The notes under the pieces are model-generated. The model was not told the DNA's origin and made no database searches. It saw nothing but the letters and a program-made list of their open reading frames with translations. A stretch of 64,000 nucleotides of DNA from Pseudevernia furfuracea (Eukaryota; Ascomycota; Lecanoromycetes; Lecanorales; Parmeliaceae): assembly GCA_022315425.1 (NCBI GenBank), contig JAIUPT010000036.1, positions 310,001 to 374,000 on the forward strand, given 5' to 3'. Positions 32,468-44,300 of the stretch are shown here, piece by piece (within the stretch, counting starts at the first letter, position 1; the number at the start of each line of letters is the position of its first letter). The position numbers and the translations under genes were made by a program.

Positions 32468-34395
32468 CTGCTTGGGTGAGCTTCCCAGCTGAGTGATTTG
32501 ACTGGCAAACCTGACTGAGATAAATGGGTGAGTGAGTGAGAGCGGTTAGTGTACGAAGCGGATAGTTGGAGAGTAGTGGGAAGCAGGGAGGCGACGTATT
32601 TGAGGAAGCCTCCCATATGTCAAACAATGGCATAGTCCCTTTGTTCGAGTCTTGATGCATTGTCAACAGCATTGTACTCAACTTGAGGTCGCTTTGTGGT
32701 AGGACAAAGGAGCAAGGCATGGTTAGGTATCTGAACAAGGGCAATACTGTACGTCTGTCGCAAGCAACGGATGAGAGAATGACGACCAATGAGACAGTTG
32801 AACAGAGGAAACGCAAGACAAGGACTTGTGACATGGACAGGATCGTCCAGTGGAGGGAAGCATGGCTGTCGTGACAAAAATGTGTCAGACTTGCTCTTTC
32901 GCCCTTGCCCAGTCTACTTGGGTTTCTTCTTTGCCTTGAAAGCTCCCATTGGTGAGTGGGTTAGGCGGAGTGCTAAAAATTCTGCATCTCCACAATGCCG
33001 ATGACGTTCGCCTCAAATGTTTCTGATACCTGGATCTTTTTTATGCCCCGCAGGTTTTCACATCACAGCAGCGACGAAGCCTTCAGCCTCATCATACTTG
33101 AGCCTAAGATTGCCAACTTGTCTGAAAGGAGGGGTGATAGGTATCCTTTACTATTGGCTTTCGAAGCTTCCCCGAGGGCAACATTGTCTCGTGTCGCCGG
33201 TTATATTCAGGGCCTTCCCTACTCGTACCCTTGGATCTAGTTTCATTGTTCACAGATGGGAGGCTACCAAAACATGCCAAAGTACCATGTCAAAAGTCCT
33301 TGTTTCTTGCACAGCTGTAACAGTCATCAAACAGGAGCCTTTCATTGCAAAGGATCTCACAGCACGACGCGTAAAGGTTGATGTGCACGGTGGAACGCAA
33401 CTCTCGGCACTTTGTGTGTAGAAGCACTTCTTATGATAATGACGTCCCATGGCGATGTAGAAATAATGCAAGTCTTGACGGAGGATTAGATCCGAAGCAG
33501 AAATTATGCGAAGTAGGAGATGATTCGAGACAGGAAAGTTCCGTAGTCAAAAGGTTCATGGGCATGCACCAATAATGTGCCCAGCATTAGCAAACCTAAC
33601 GGCCGTTGATGCGATTGGGTGATTTTCTCGTTCTCAAATCGGAACCGACAGGCTGATGACTTGATGAGGTATCAGCAGAGTCTCAAGCAGCAAATGATAA
33701 TATTAGGGTACTCGATCGAGATGAGTCTTGACTCGAGAGGTAATAAAAGGGGTAATAAAGGAGTAATAAAGGAGCCTCCTGCCGGCCTATTGAGCGAATC
33801 TCGAAGCGCCACACCAAACATACCTTACTTTACGAGCATACTAGCCTTTCCGAGACACCGAAATCCTTTACCGAACTGCCAAGAAGCACTAATGAGTGCG
33901 AGGTGCTTCTTGGAGCGATTGGTTGACAGTCTTCCAAAAATGCCAAGATTGCCAAGAATGCCAAGAATGCTGCACTTGCCGGCAAGCCCGCGTTGCACTG
34001 CCCGAAAGATCGCCCTCCTAAATTTAGCTGCTGCTCTGTCCCCCCCAGCAATCTGAAGGAAGTTCTGGAACTCTGCACTCTCTTCTTCCACACATCACCA
34101 CTCTTCCACCCACTTGAACACTCTTTGGCCTCTTGCTGATACTCATCCACCATCCACAGCTGCTCAGCTGCAACTGTATCTTTGTTCACTGACAACGCTA
34201 CGAATCATCATTGCTGCGGGAGAAAGAGTCGGAAAATCGGAAGAAAGACAGGAGAAAAGCGAGGAGAAAAGTCAATAGAAGCGACAAAGCATCAACAACG
34301 GACGTCTTGCATCCTCCAATCCTCCAATCTCACCGACGACACTCGAAAGGTCTAGGGAGACGATTGCGTATCTTGCCATCTCATCCCACGACACG
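32468..34395. other. Long divergent region upstream of the bZIP gene
   Basis: 1.9 kb between two divergent genes. No frame is supported. Short direct repeats occur: GGTAATAAAAGG-type units at about 33741-33772 and four GCCAAGAATGCC-type units at about 33943-33970. The last 200 bp have no ATG before the bZIP start and look like a long leader. Confidence 0.4.
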
Positions 34396-36346
34396 ATGAC
34401 TACATTCAAGCTAGAGCCTGCGACGGAGCTATCTCCAGTAGGCGCTTGCTTCGATCCTGACAGCTTCATCAACTATGACCAGACTCTCACTGTCGTCCCA
34501 ACTCCATCCATCTCACCTCTATCCGCTCACTCCAAGTCTGTCAGCACTCCCACTTCCGCAACGAGTAATCAGGCTTCGCAATACCCAATCCAATCCACTC
34601 AACAATTCGCCGGTCCAAGCCATCAGTATGAGCAATACCGGCAACAAGCTGGCCTTCCCGTCGGCGCATTGGCCAATACCTTCGCTCTCAACCAGGTCGA
34701 CCAATTCAGCTATGGCCGGAGTCAACAATTTTACGGAACAATGCCGCCATCGGACGGATACTTTGACGTGGGCATGAACACAGGCGACGACTACTTGGAC
34801 TTTGGCTCTGCTCCTGGCTTAGGCTCCTCGATCGATATGGACCTCGACTTCAACAACAACAACAACTCCCCCACAAGTGACTTGCCTGTGCTGAACTCCA
34901 GCTTCGTCAACCCTGCTGCCATCGGTGGACAAGAAAGCACGCCGCAGTCCCTTCCCTCCCAGCCTTTCCCCGGTCGTGCATGGCCGGGTATGCATCAACA
35001 GCAAGCGGCTTTGGCAAAGGCTCAAGCTGAAGCACAGCAACAACAGCAGCAGCAACGAACCTTGGCAACACAGAAAGCTTTGCCTTCGGCCCACTCTCGC
35101 CATGCCAGCCGCAGCGGAAGCACTGCGAAGCCTCCAATCGATCCCATTGTGGAAGAAAGCATCTCTCGCCTACTTCATCAGATGAGACACAGCAGCGTTG
35201 CTTCGTCAAATGAAGATGATGCTGCCACTCCAATAGGAAACGGTACCCTTTCGAACAGTGCTCGCATGAGAAAAGACGAGGAGGACATGGATGAGGATGA
35301 GAGGTTACTGGCCAGTGAGGAAGGGAAGAAGTTGAGCAGCAAGGAGAGGCGCCAGCTGAGAAACAAGGTATCCGCGAGAGCCTTTCGATCAAGAAGAAAG
35401 GGTATGATTATTGGTAAACAATGCTATACGACAATTTGCTGACGTTTACTTAGAGTACATTGGGCAACTAGAAGGCGAGATTGCTACCAAGGCAAGCGAG
35501 GCTGACGAGTTGCGAGCGAAGAACGAGGAGTTGAAGGCAGAAAATACTCGCTTGACGGACTTGACTCGCATGCTTTTGTCGTCGCCAGCTTTCTCCACTT
35601 TCTTGAACGACCTCAGTAGCACTGGGGCACCTGCTTCAATGCCAGAGATCTCACGTCCACAATCGCAAACTCCAGTTTCTCGGCCTCAATCCGCCACTTC
35701 TCGTAAAGACGTCAACCCAAACCAGTCCACTCCCCGTCCACCACCATCCCAAAATCTAAACACCCATGTCGGTATGACAATGATCGCCGAGGAGAACCCT
35801 TTCCATTACAATCCTACCGAGTCTGTGAGCAATGGCTGGACTGACAGCAACACGGACTTCGGCGGCCTCTACGATGCCCAAGTCTATGCGGTCACTGATG
35901 TACCTCAAGGCCCAGCTGTCGACTCGATAAGCTTCGCAATGCTCCACGGCAAGACATCCAATTTCGTTGGCTCCTACTTTAGCGATGACTCCAAGGATGA
36001 GCCTGTAGAGATCGAGCCTATGCCGGCATTGGCTGAGAAGGTCGAAATGCCCGAGATTACCGAACGCCGCTCGCAAGATCTCGACATCGACGTCTCTGAC
36101 CCTGCCTTCGCTCTCTTCATTGACCAACCATGTACCTCATCAAATCCAGCTGCGACCAAACCTGAAGATTGCATCTTTGGTGAGATCGAGCTTGAGAAGG
36201 CTTTTGGCCGACTTGAGCTTGTAATTGCAGAAGATCCAAACGAGTCTCAAGAAGTTAGCTCGGCGACTATTGAACGGTTTGAGCGTTTGTGCTCGAGGCT
36301 TGACGCAGCTTCGACGAGAGTGGCTGCCATCACCTCGCACCTATGA
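34396..36346 (+). CDS. bZIP transcription factor, 632 aa
   Basis: Two exons, 34396-35401 and 35454-36346, join in phase 1 through a 52-nt intron that interrupts the bZIP between basic region and zipper. The basic region reads RRQLRNKVSARAFRSRRK (about residues 318-335). The zipper follows as EYIGQLEGEIATKASEADEL and RAKNEELKAENTRLTDL. The N-terminal half is Ser/Thr/Gln-rich with an Asn run and a Gln run, as in activation domains. The C-terminal half is Pro/Ser-rich then acidic. The NxxSARAFRSRRKEYI form is typical of a filamentous-ascomycete bZIP group without a yeast orthologue. Target genes cannot be read from the sequence. It was once a single open gene with no sign of decay. Confidence 0.9.
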
Positions 36347-36828
36347 TTTCTTTATTACTGGTGTTCCGGCTTAAGGGGAGCTCTGATGGTGTTTTATCAT
36401 GAATGTTACGGCCTTGCTTACGTTGGATGATCTTCCTTTCTATATATCTATCCTGATGGTGGTTACTGATGGTGGACTTAGCTTTGCCATCTCTCAACGG
36501 CTTCTTTTAGTTGTACTTTAGATAGACCACAATCAAGCAACCATCTATTTCAAACTTCAAACTCTTTCCCTCAATCTCCGAATTATCTCACGTTCGTCAT
36601 CATGAATGAATGCTTTCTTCTCTATCGAGATTTCATTGTTCCAGGCCTTTTGTCAGCAGACCTAGCGCATATATGACGTTCCGTTGAACATCTCGGCGAT
36701 ACCCGTTGGTTGGCATGACCAAAGGCGCAACACTTTGTTATTGTGCTCAACACTTCCCATTTTCTTGATTTCTATTTGGGAGGAAGTCATGCTAGGTCTT
36801 GGATCTTTTCCTTTCTTTGCGGCCAGTC

Positions 36829-39296
36829 ATGGATTCCCTATTCCTCCGCGCCATCTGCCGGCTGAAGCCGGCGAAACCGCCCCACCTACTGCCTCGAGGC
36901 CTGCCCAAACGACGTCGAGGCATCGCCTCAATTGTAACAGCTACACATCAACCGGTACCATTCAATGAAATTCCACCATTCCCGCTTCGTACTCCACCAC
37001 AACCACATCCACTGCCTAAATCGCACCCACCAACCCGCAAACAGCCACTCAAAGACGCCAAACCCTTCTCCGACTTCCTGACTGACAACTTCTCGCGCCA
37101 ACATGACTACCTGCGGATCTCTATTACCGAACGCTGTAACCTCCGATGCACATACTGCATGCCTGAAGAAGGGGTGCCGCTCTCCCCGGCCTCACACCTC
37201 CTCACGACACCCGAAATATCCTATCTCTCCGCGCTCTTCGTGTCACAGGGCGTCACGAAGATACGGTTGACGGGAGGGGAGCCTACGATACGGAAGGATA
37301 TAGTACCACTTATGTACGAGATCGGAAACCTGCGAAGTAAAGGACTGAAAGAGCTATGCATCACAACAAACGGCATCGCCCTCCACAGAAAGCTAGACTC
37401 CTTGGCAGAAGCGGGCCTCACAGGCGTCAACCTCTCCCTCGACACCCTCGACCCGTTCCAATTCCAAATCATGACCCGTCGGCAGGGCTTTTCCGCCGTC
37501 ATTCGCAGCATTGACCGCATACTCGAAATGAACCGCCTCGGCGCGGGCATCAAGCTGAAAATAAATTGCGTCGTTATGCGCGGTATTAACGAACGCGAGA
37601 TTATACCCTTTGTGGAAATGGGACGGGAGAAAGATGTCGAGGTCAGATTTATCGAGTACATGCCCTTCGACGGCAATAAATGGGCGAAGGGGAAGATGTT
37701 GAGTTACAAGGAGATGTTGGGCATGATTAGAGAGAAGTACCCGGAGTTGGAGAAGGTGAGGGATGAGTTGAATGACACGAGTAAGACGTTTCGAGTGCCA
37801 GGGTTCAGGGGCCGGATCGGATTTATTACGAGTATGACGCACAACTTCTGTGGGAGCTGTAACCGGTTGAGGATTACGAGTGATGGGAATCTCAAGGTCT
37901 GCCTTTTTGGAAACGCCGAAGTCAGCCTCAGGGACTTGCTGCGGAAAGGCAACAATGATCAACCAATCGATCACGAAGCCATGGAAGCGATCAAGCAAGT
38001 CGAGATGGATAGAAGGCAGGCGCTGCCGGAAGACGTGCAGCCGCTAGGGTATGGTGAAAGAGAAAGGGAGCTCTTGGGATTGATTGGTATGGCGGTGAAA
38101 AGGAAGAAGGAGAAACATGCTGGAATGGGCGAGTTGGAGAATATGAAGAACAGGCCGATGATTTTGATTGGTGGGTAGGCGAATTCTTGTTCTTTGACAA
38201 TTGAACATGAATCGAATGCATATGATGGGAGGATCTCTCTTCTGCAATTTGCGACACAACTAATGTATGTGATGATTTTTTGCTTCTATGCTATCTTTCC
38301 CTCTGCGCTCAGATGAGATCGTGAAAGTAACTTTCCTAATTACTGACCTTGCTGGACTCAGATAATCCATCTGCCAGCACTCAGCCTACACCAATGCACC
38401 TCTCTTCATGGCCAGCGCCTTTTCCAAGCAAGAAAGGGAGGCTAAAATTCACGACTCTCAGATTAGCGACTACACCCCTTCCCGTGCCATTACACCTCTT
38501 TTCTAGCATTTACCAGCCCACAACCACCATCCGCGCAATCTCCACTACATCCGCCAAGACACCACTTCCAACGTCATCTCCAACCCCCTCTGCGAAATTA
38601 GCCGCGCCCTCCCTTCCACACCTGACACCCTCGTCCGAAATCCACCTCATATCCACCAGCGCCAAGTCCGTCACCCATCGCGTCGCTATCGCTATTGGTC
38701 ACGTCCGTTTCTCTAATCATGAACCCTTGCATCTGATCCGTCAAAACGCCATCAAAAAGGGCGACGTCCTGGCCGTCGCCCGCATAGCCGCCGTCCAAGC
38801 CGTCAAGAAAACCAGCGATTTCATACCCCTAGCCCATGGCGGCGTGCCGGTCGAAGGGTGCATCGTACGCGTTGAGCCGGTCGGGTTTTCCGACTTTGAT
38901 ACCCGATCTGAAAATCCCACCGCTTGGTTATCGAAAGGACGGAGGGTCGAGGAAACGCCGCGGCTTTCTGAGCCCATTGGTATGTATGGCGGCGTCCGCA
39001 TCTCCGTTCGGGTCGAGACGACAGCGAAGACGGGGGTGGAGATGGAAGCGCTTACCGGGGTCGTGGGCGCCGCCTTGACGGTCGTGGATATGTGCAAGGG
39101 CGTTGATAAAGGGTGTGTTATCGATGACGTGAGAGTGGTGGGGAAGAAAGGGGGCAGGAGTGGTGGGTGGGGGATTTGGCGCGAGGGGCCAGATCAAGAA
39201 TCAGAAGGGTCAAAGGCGCTAGATGGTAGCTTTGCAGAGGGAGAGGGGGAGGGAGAGGGAGAGGGAGATGCGAGAAAGGGGACAAACAAATGGTAG
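36829..39296 (+). CDS. cnxABC: Molybdopterin precursor synthesis protein, MoaA-MoaC (MOCS1/cnxABC type)
   Basis: The first module is a radical-SAM GTP 3',8-cyclase. It has CNLRCTYC at about residues 103-110 for the SAM cluster, [10 protein letters not shown], a second cluster CGSC (341-344) with a third Cys 14 residues on, and it ends in a Gly-Gly. The second module (38362-39296) is the cyclic pyranopterin monophosphate synthase Moa[42 protein letters not shown] and [10 protein letters not shown]. Together they convert GTP to cPMP, the first step of molybdenum cofactor synthesis. The ATG at 36829 opens an Arg-rich, acid-free N-terminus that fits a mitochondrial targeting peptide. Exons 36829-38170 and 38362-39296 join in phase 1 to give a 758-aa fusion. 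If the intron is kept, the product is a MoaA of 449 aa ending ILIGG. The C-terminal tail is Gly/Glu repeats. Confidence 0.9.
38171..38361 (+). promoter_or_regulatory. Putative optional intron joining MoaA and MoaC modules
   Basis: The donor GTGGGT at 38171 lies inside the two terminal Gly codons of the MoaA frame and the stop TAG is the third codon after. A TACTGAC branch site stands about 20 nt before the acceptor CTCAG at 38361. Phase 1 is kept on both sides, so removal of the 191 nt swaps Gly-Gly-stop for an Asp and the MoaC frame. Confidence 0.65.
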
Positions 39297-39708
39297 ATGG
39301 AGGGTTCGGAAAGGGTGGAGGAAGGAAGTGTCGTTGAACAGTTGGAAAAACGAGAGATTGGGAAAGATGAATATCACTGTACAATACTGATCTCCGCACA
39401 TTGCCAAGACGTCCCGTTGACAGGCTATGATATCGCCGCGCGCCATCATTCAGCGGCACCTGCCTGAACCTGTTGGTGTTGACAGTTTCGCACTCCGAAA
39501 TGTCTGTCCACGCACTCGGGTTCCCTACGGTTTGGTGCTTGGGTGTGTGACTACAGGTGCCGTCTTAGTGGAGCCCAGATTGGTCTGAAGGACTGATGCC
39601 GTTGTGTTTTTGATCCTGTACGAGACGCCGCTCGATCCTCTCTCCTCCTCAGCTTCGCTGCTTGCTTGATAGGACGGAGGGGAACCAGGGAATTGTTTTT
39701 GACTTCTT
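39297..39708. other. Intergenic, no gene seen
   Basis: About 410 bp after the MoaA-MoaC stop. It holds the 3' untranslated region and the upstream side of the decayed NLR gene. Confidence 0.4.
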
Positions 39709-41075
39709 ATGGCAGAACTTGCGGCCTTCCAAACTGCTGTTTCGGCCATCGACCTCTTCGCATTTGCGGCTAAGATCTTTCAAGCGGTACAAAGAATACG
39801 TGGATACTAGGGTACAGGCTTCCTAAAAAAATCTGCAGAGCCTGACAAATCAACTACCCTTATCTTCGCGAGTCTCTCAAACGTACGTCACGCAGGAGAA
39901 GAGCAAGCGGCTCTAGCAGATGGTAATGCAGCGGAGTCGGCGTTTCTTTTGGCAGAGTGTCACTTATATTCTGGCGAAGCTGGACAGCTTCATCAACGAG
40001 CTGATACCGGAAGCCTCGGATTCTCGGCTCGTCAAAGGTTAAGAAAGCGATCAAGAGCGTTTCGGAAAGAGGACGGATTGAAGGCAGATGCGGGCAGACT
40101 TGTATCAGCAGATAACAACCATATCCTACGGATCATCCATGAGCTGTCTGGGCAGAATTGCTGCCGACAGGTGGGTTGGCAAGGCTCCTAATGTGGCACG
40201 TGCACACGAAACGCCAAGCCCCGTTGAAAACCACATATGGATTTCCTACAACCAAAGTCTGCAGATTCATTGGACGTGAGAGGCTTTGTGAAGCAGGTGA
40301 TGCAGCAATTAACGGTCGAGTCAGACCAAAGAGTAGTGGTAGTCCTGCAAGGCATGGGTGGGCAAGGGAAGACCCCAGACCGCCCTGGAGGTCTGCGATC
40401 GACCCGAGATTATTCGCCAGTACTTCAAAACCCATCCTCTAGGTGAGTGCGAGTTCCGAGGACTCGACAGCTCAAGCTTTTGGAGCACTTTGCACAGCAG
40501 ATGGCGCAGGAAGAAAGGCAGCACACCTTCAGTGATCCCCAGGAGAAGATTGGATTTTGTCGAGGAGAGGCTGGGCAATAATCACAACCGACCTGCGCTT
40601 CTAGTCTTTGACAAATCACGACGACCTTGCTATCCGACTCCTCGGTGTCGGAAAATATTATCCGAGCGATACCAAATATGCTGTGCTAGCTAGTTACAAG
40701 TAGGCGTGAAGACTCTGTCAATCTTGGTGACGGCATTCAAGTATCCGATATGGCTACCGATAAGGCAGTTTCCCTACTTCTTCAGCGAACGCATAACGAA
40801 AAGATGCGGAGGAAACGGTATCTCACCTAGGTCAATCATCTCCCTCTTACTTGCTATCGCACAACCTGGAGCGTATATTAGTTCGAAGAAAAATCACTCT
40901 CCAGAGGAGTTCCTCAGTCATTACCCCACGAGAGGACACAGCCTTGGTACTGCAAACAAACACCCCGAGCTCTGGGAATATGGGCTCGGGCGCCTTCACG
41001 GTCCGGGACATGACCGTGGAACATTACTCAACCGACAGAAGTGGGCGTAACTTCATCGACAACATGCTTCTTATT
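39709..41075 (+). pseudogene. Decayed NLR gene, N-terminal and NB-ARC part
   Basis: The ATG at 39709 begins MAELAAFQTAVSAIDLFAFA, the usual start of fungal NLR N-terminal domains, but a stop follows after 33 codons. Further pieces lie in different frames: LDSFINELIPEASDSRLVKG (about 39980-40040), the P-loop VVVVLQGMGGQGKT (about 40332-40373), ALEVCDRPEIIRQYFKTH directly after in another frame, and RPALLVFD (about 40590). Multiple frameshifts and stops separate them, so no functional protein is made. The fragment ends exactly at the left LTR of the Copia element. The matching TPR part lies beyond the element. Confidence 0.75.
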
Positions 41076-41273
41076 TGTCGGACTGTGTCTAGGCCATTCC
41101 ATACATGTTCTAGCGTTCTTCCATACATGTCGACTGCATGTCGACTGCATGTCGTAGTTTGCTTCTACACCGATGTTTGTAGCATTTCTTTGTTATCCAT
41201 GAGGTCTTATACCTCATGGATCCCACCATAGATCTACATGCTTTCTATCCTTCATCCACTGTAGCCTATGACA
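41076..41273 (+). repeat. Left (5') LTR of the Copia element
   Basis: 198 bp, TGTCGG...TATGACA. It contains a doubled TGTCGACTGCA segment and an imperfect palindrome ATGAGGTCTTATACCTCAT. Identical to the right LTR by visual alignment. Confidence 0.97.
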
Positions 41274-41285
41274 GGTTATGAGCCC
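41274..41285 (+). other. Primer-binding site, complementary to initiator tRNA-Met anticodon arm
   Basis: GGTTATGAGCCC starts directly after the LTR. It is complementary to the GGGCUCAUAACC anticodon stem-loop of initiator tRNA-Met rather than to a tRNA 3' end. This fits the internal (half-tRNA) priming known for Drosophila copia and relatives. Confidence 0.75.
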
Positions 41286-41397
41286 GGTTGACATAGAAGA
41301 TAGAATTTGAATCTTTGCCCTAGGACTAACATCCAGAGCACTCTTTTCAAGCATACCCAACCCACCCAGCCCACCCTGTACCCTGCTGGTCTAGACG

Positions 41398-44300
41398 ATG
41401 TCTGGACAAACCGAACAACAGGACATTGGTGGACTGACGCCCCCTCCGGAGCAGCAACCAGAGGAAGTCTTGACTGCAACCGAAAAGATCTTTCTACATA
41501 AGAACAGGTCTTCTGCATTTGCACCACCAAGCACAAGCTGCACCATCCCAATGCTGGATGGGGCCAAGAATTGGGACCACTGGTACAACTCCATTCTTGG
41601 CATGTGTGAAATGGCTGACATCGATGGTGTTCTAACCGGACACGACACGATACCTGTCCAAATGGACAAGGAAACAGACAAGGCATTTAGCGAAAGGACC
41701 GTCTATTGGAAGACAGCCAATAAGTACATTACCGGCAGCATTCGTTTCTCGCTGAAACCAGGAGGACTGGCCCATATCGCTGGTGTGTCAGGTGCCTACC
41801 AGATGGTCCAACGACTCAGAAACCAATACAAATCCAAAGGATATACCTCAAGGGAGGTCCTGTGGCGTACCATGAGTCGTACGACCCTGGACAACTGCAA
41901 GGATATGACGGATTGGGTGGAAACCATTAAGAAGGCCAAAGTCTCGCTCATGGAGCTGGATTCGACCATTCCACAATGGATCGTAACGACAACATTCTTG
42001 CATGGCCTCCCATCATCCTATGACTCGTTTGTCGAAATCGTTATCAACTCCCGTGGCAAAGACGCCAACGGAAGGCCTCTGGAACCTGACTTTGACGACA
42101 TGTGCGAGAGGGTTTTGGACAGGGAGCGGAGGCAGAAGGTTTTGACCATTGACCAATCCAATTCCAAGGCCTTAAAGGCCGCTGGAAAGGCAAATTCGGC
42201 TAACTCCAACGCCAACTCCAATTCCAAGCCGAAGTCTCAAGGGAAAGGCGAAGGCAAGAGGACCAAGTGTGACGAATGCAACTGGTTCCATGGAGGAGAC
42301 TGCTGGATGGCCCACCCAGAAAAGGCTAACCAGGCCTGGCGTGACAAAAACAAAGACAGGCTGGCCGAATTTCAGAAGAAGAAGTCTGAAAAGAAGGACA
42401 AGGACAAAGGGAAGGAAAAGGCCTGCTGTGCTATAAACGCCAGCACCAAGGACCCTGGCTTCTACTTTGACTCCGCAGCCTCCTTGCATTACACATACTC
42501 CATGGCCTGGTATCGCGAAGATCCAACCCTATTGGACGAACCAATTGAGGTGGAGGCCTGTGACGGAGGAACAGTGTATGCAACACACAGGGGAACCATT
42601 CAACTGGATACCCTGATCACCAATGACGATGGCAACGACGAAGAATGTCGTTTGTCCATTAAGGATGTTCATTTCTGCCCAGAGATGAACACCAATTTGC
42701 TGTCTCTTGGTACCCTGGTTCGCAATGGACTCTCCTTCGGTGCAGCCAAGAAACGGCTGACCGTGACTGACGACGATGATGACACCATTATGGAAGGTGC
42801 ACTCATCAACACACTGTTCAAACTCCGCCTCAGCGATGCTGAGGATGTGAAGGCCAAGGATGTGGCGAGGCATGTGGCAATGACGGCAAAACGTCCCCAC
42901 AAGAAGGCCTCAGCCAAATTCTGGCATGAGACGCTCGGTCACCTGAATTACACCGACGTCGCCAGACTTCCAGCAATGGTAACAGGAATGGAAGTCGTGG
43001 GATCAATCAAGAAGGAGTTCTGTGAGCCATGTGCTCTCGCTAAGCAACATAAGACGCCTAGTAGAGAACCCATGTCAGCAGTGGACGGCCCATTTCACCG
43101 AATTCATACTGACCTTCTTGGCGGCAAAGACAGCCTTCCATTGACCATTGGAGGCCTCAAATACGCCTCAACATTGACTGACCAGGACACCCGGTACCGC
43201 TGGGTGGACTTTCTGAAGACAAAGGATCAAGCACTTCCCGGACTGAAGAACTTCGTGAAGTACGTCCAGACTCAATTCAACATCACCCCCCGCATTATTC
43301 GATCAGATAATGGTGGGGAGTATGACTCAGAGGAGGCAAGGGACTGGCTGAAGTCCATGGGAATCATCCAGGAGTTGACTATGCCAGACTGTCCAGAGCA
43401 AAACGGGCTGGATGAGCGTACCAATGGCATACTGCTGACAAGGGCCCGTGCCCAACTGATTGCAGCAGGACTGCCAGCGGCGCTGTGGGCTGAGGCCTTC
43501 CGGACGGCCATATATGTGATAAACAGGTCGCCCACCTCAGCACTTGATAAGACCCCCCATGAGGCTCTGTACAAAGTCAAACCAAACCTCTCCCGCATGC
43601 ACCCTTTTGGCCTGGTGTGCTACGCACACGATTACAAGGCTAAGCAACGGGGAAAGATGTCGCCTAGAGGATTCAGGTGTGTCTTTCTTGGCTATGAGGG
43701 AACCAACCAATATCGACTGTGGGACGTCAAAAACCACAAATTGCTTCGGCGACGTGACGTCATTTGGGGGCAACTTGAGCCTTCCGCCCCGCCTTTAGAC
43801 GTGTCTATTGAGGACTGGGACGACGTGTCGGACAAGGAGGATGAGGACGTGGTCACCATTCCACTTCCTAGAAATCTTAATCCCTATTTCGAAGACGTTC
43901 TTGAAGCATCCCAGGGTTTTATAGAAGAAATCTCAGAAAATGAGGATCTACAAGACCCCGAAGTTGACCCGACCACTGAACTTTCGCCTGCGGAGGCAAT
44001 TCAGGAACAAATCAACAACGAGAACCCAAATTTGCGGGGCGAGAGGCTTCGCCACTCAACAAGACATGACCGAAAAGACTACCAAAAGCTCCACACCAAA
44101 GGATTCGCCAAGGTGGCCACCGCCCACGCCCTCATGAGTGGCTATGACGAGCCGCTGACCTACAAGGAAGCTGTCAATGGCCCCGAGAGGGAACAATGGC
44201 TGGAAGCAATGCAGGCCGAATGGGATTCGCTGAAGAGCAATCAGGTCTGGAACCTAGTCTTTCCACCATCCAACAACCGCTCGGTACTCAGAGGCCGCTG

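Noticed and set aside
34211..34399. Frame overlapping the bZIP start as a possible upstream ORF
   Set aside because: It has no ATG; the 200 bp before the bZIP start contain none, so there is no ATG-initiated upstream ORF there.
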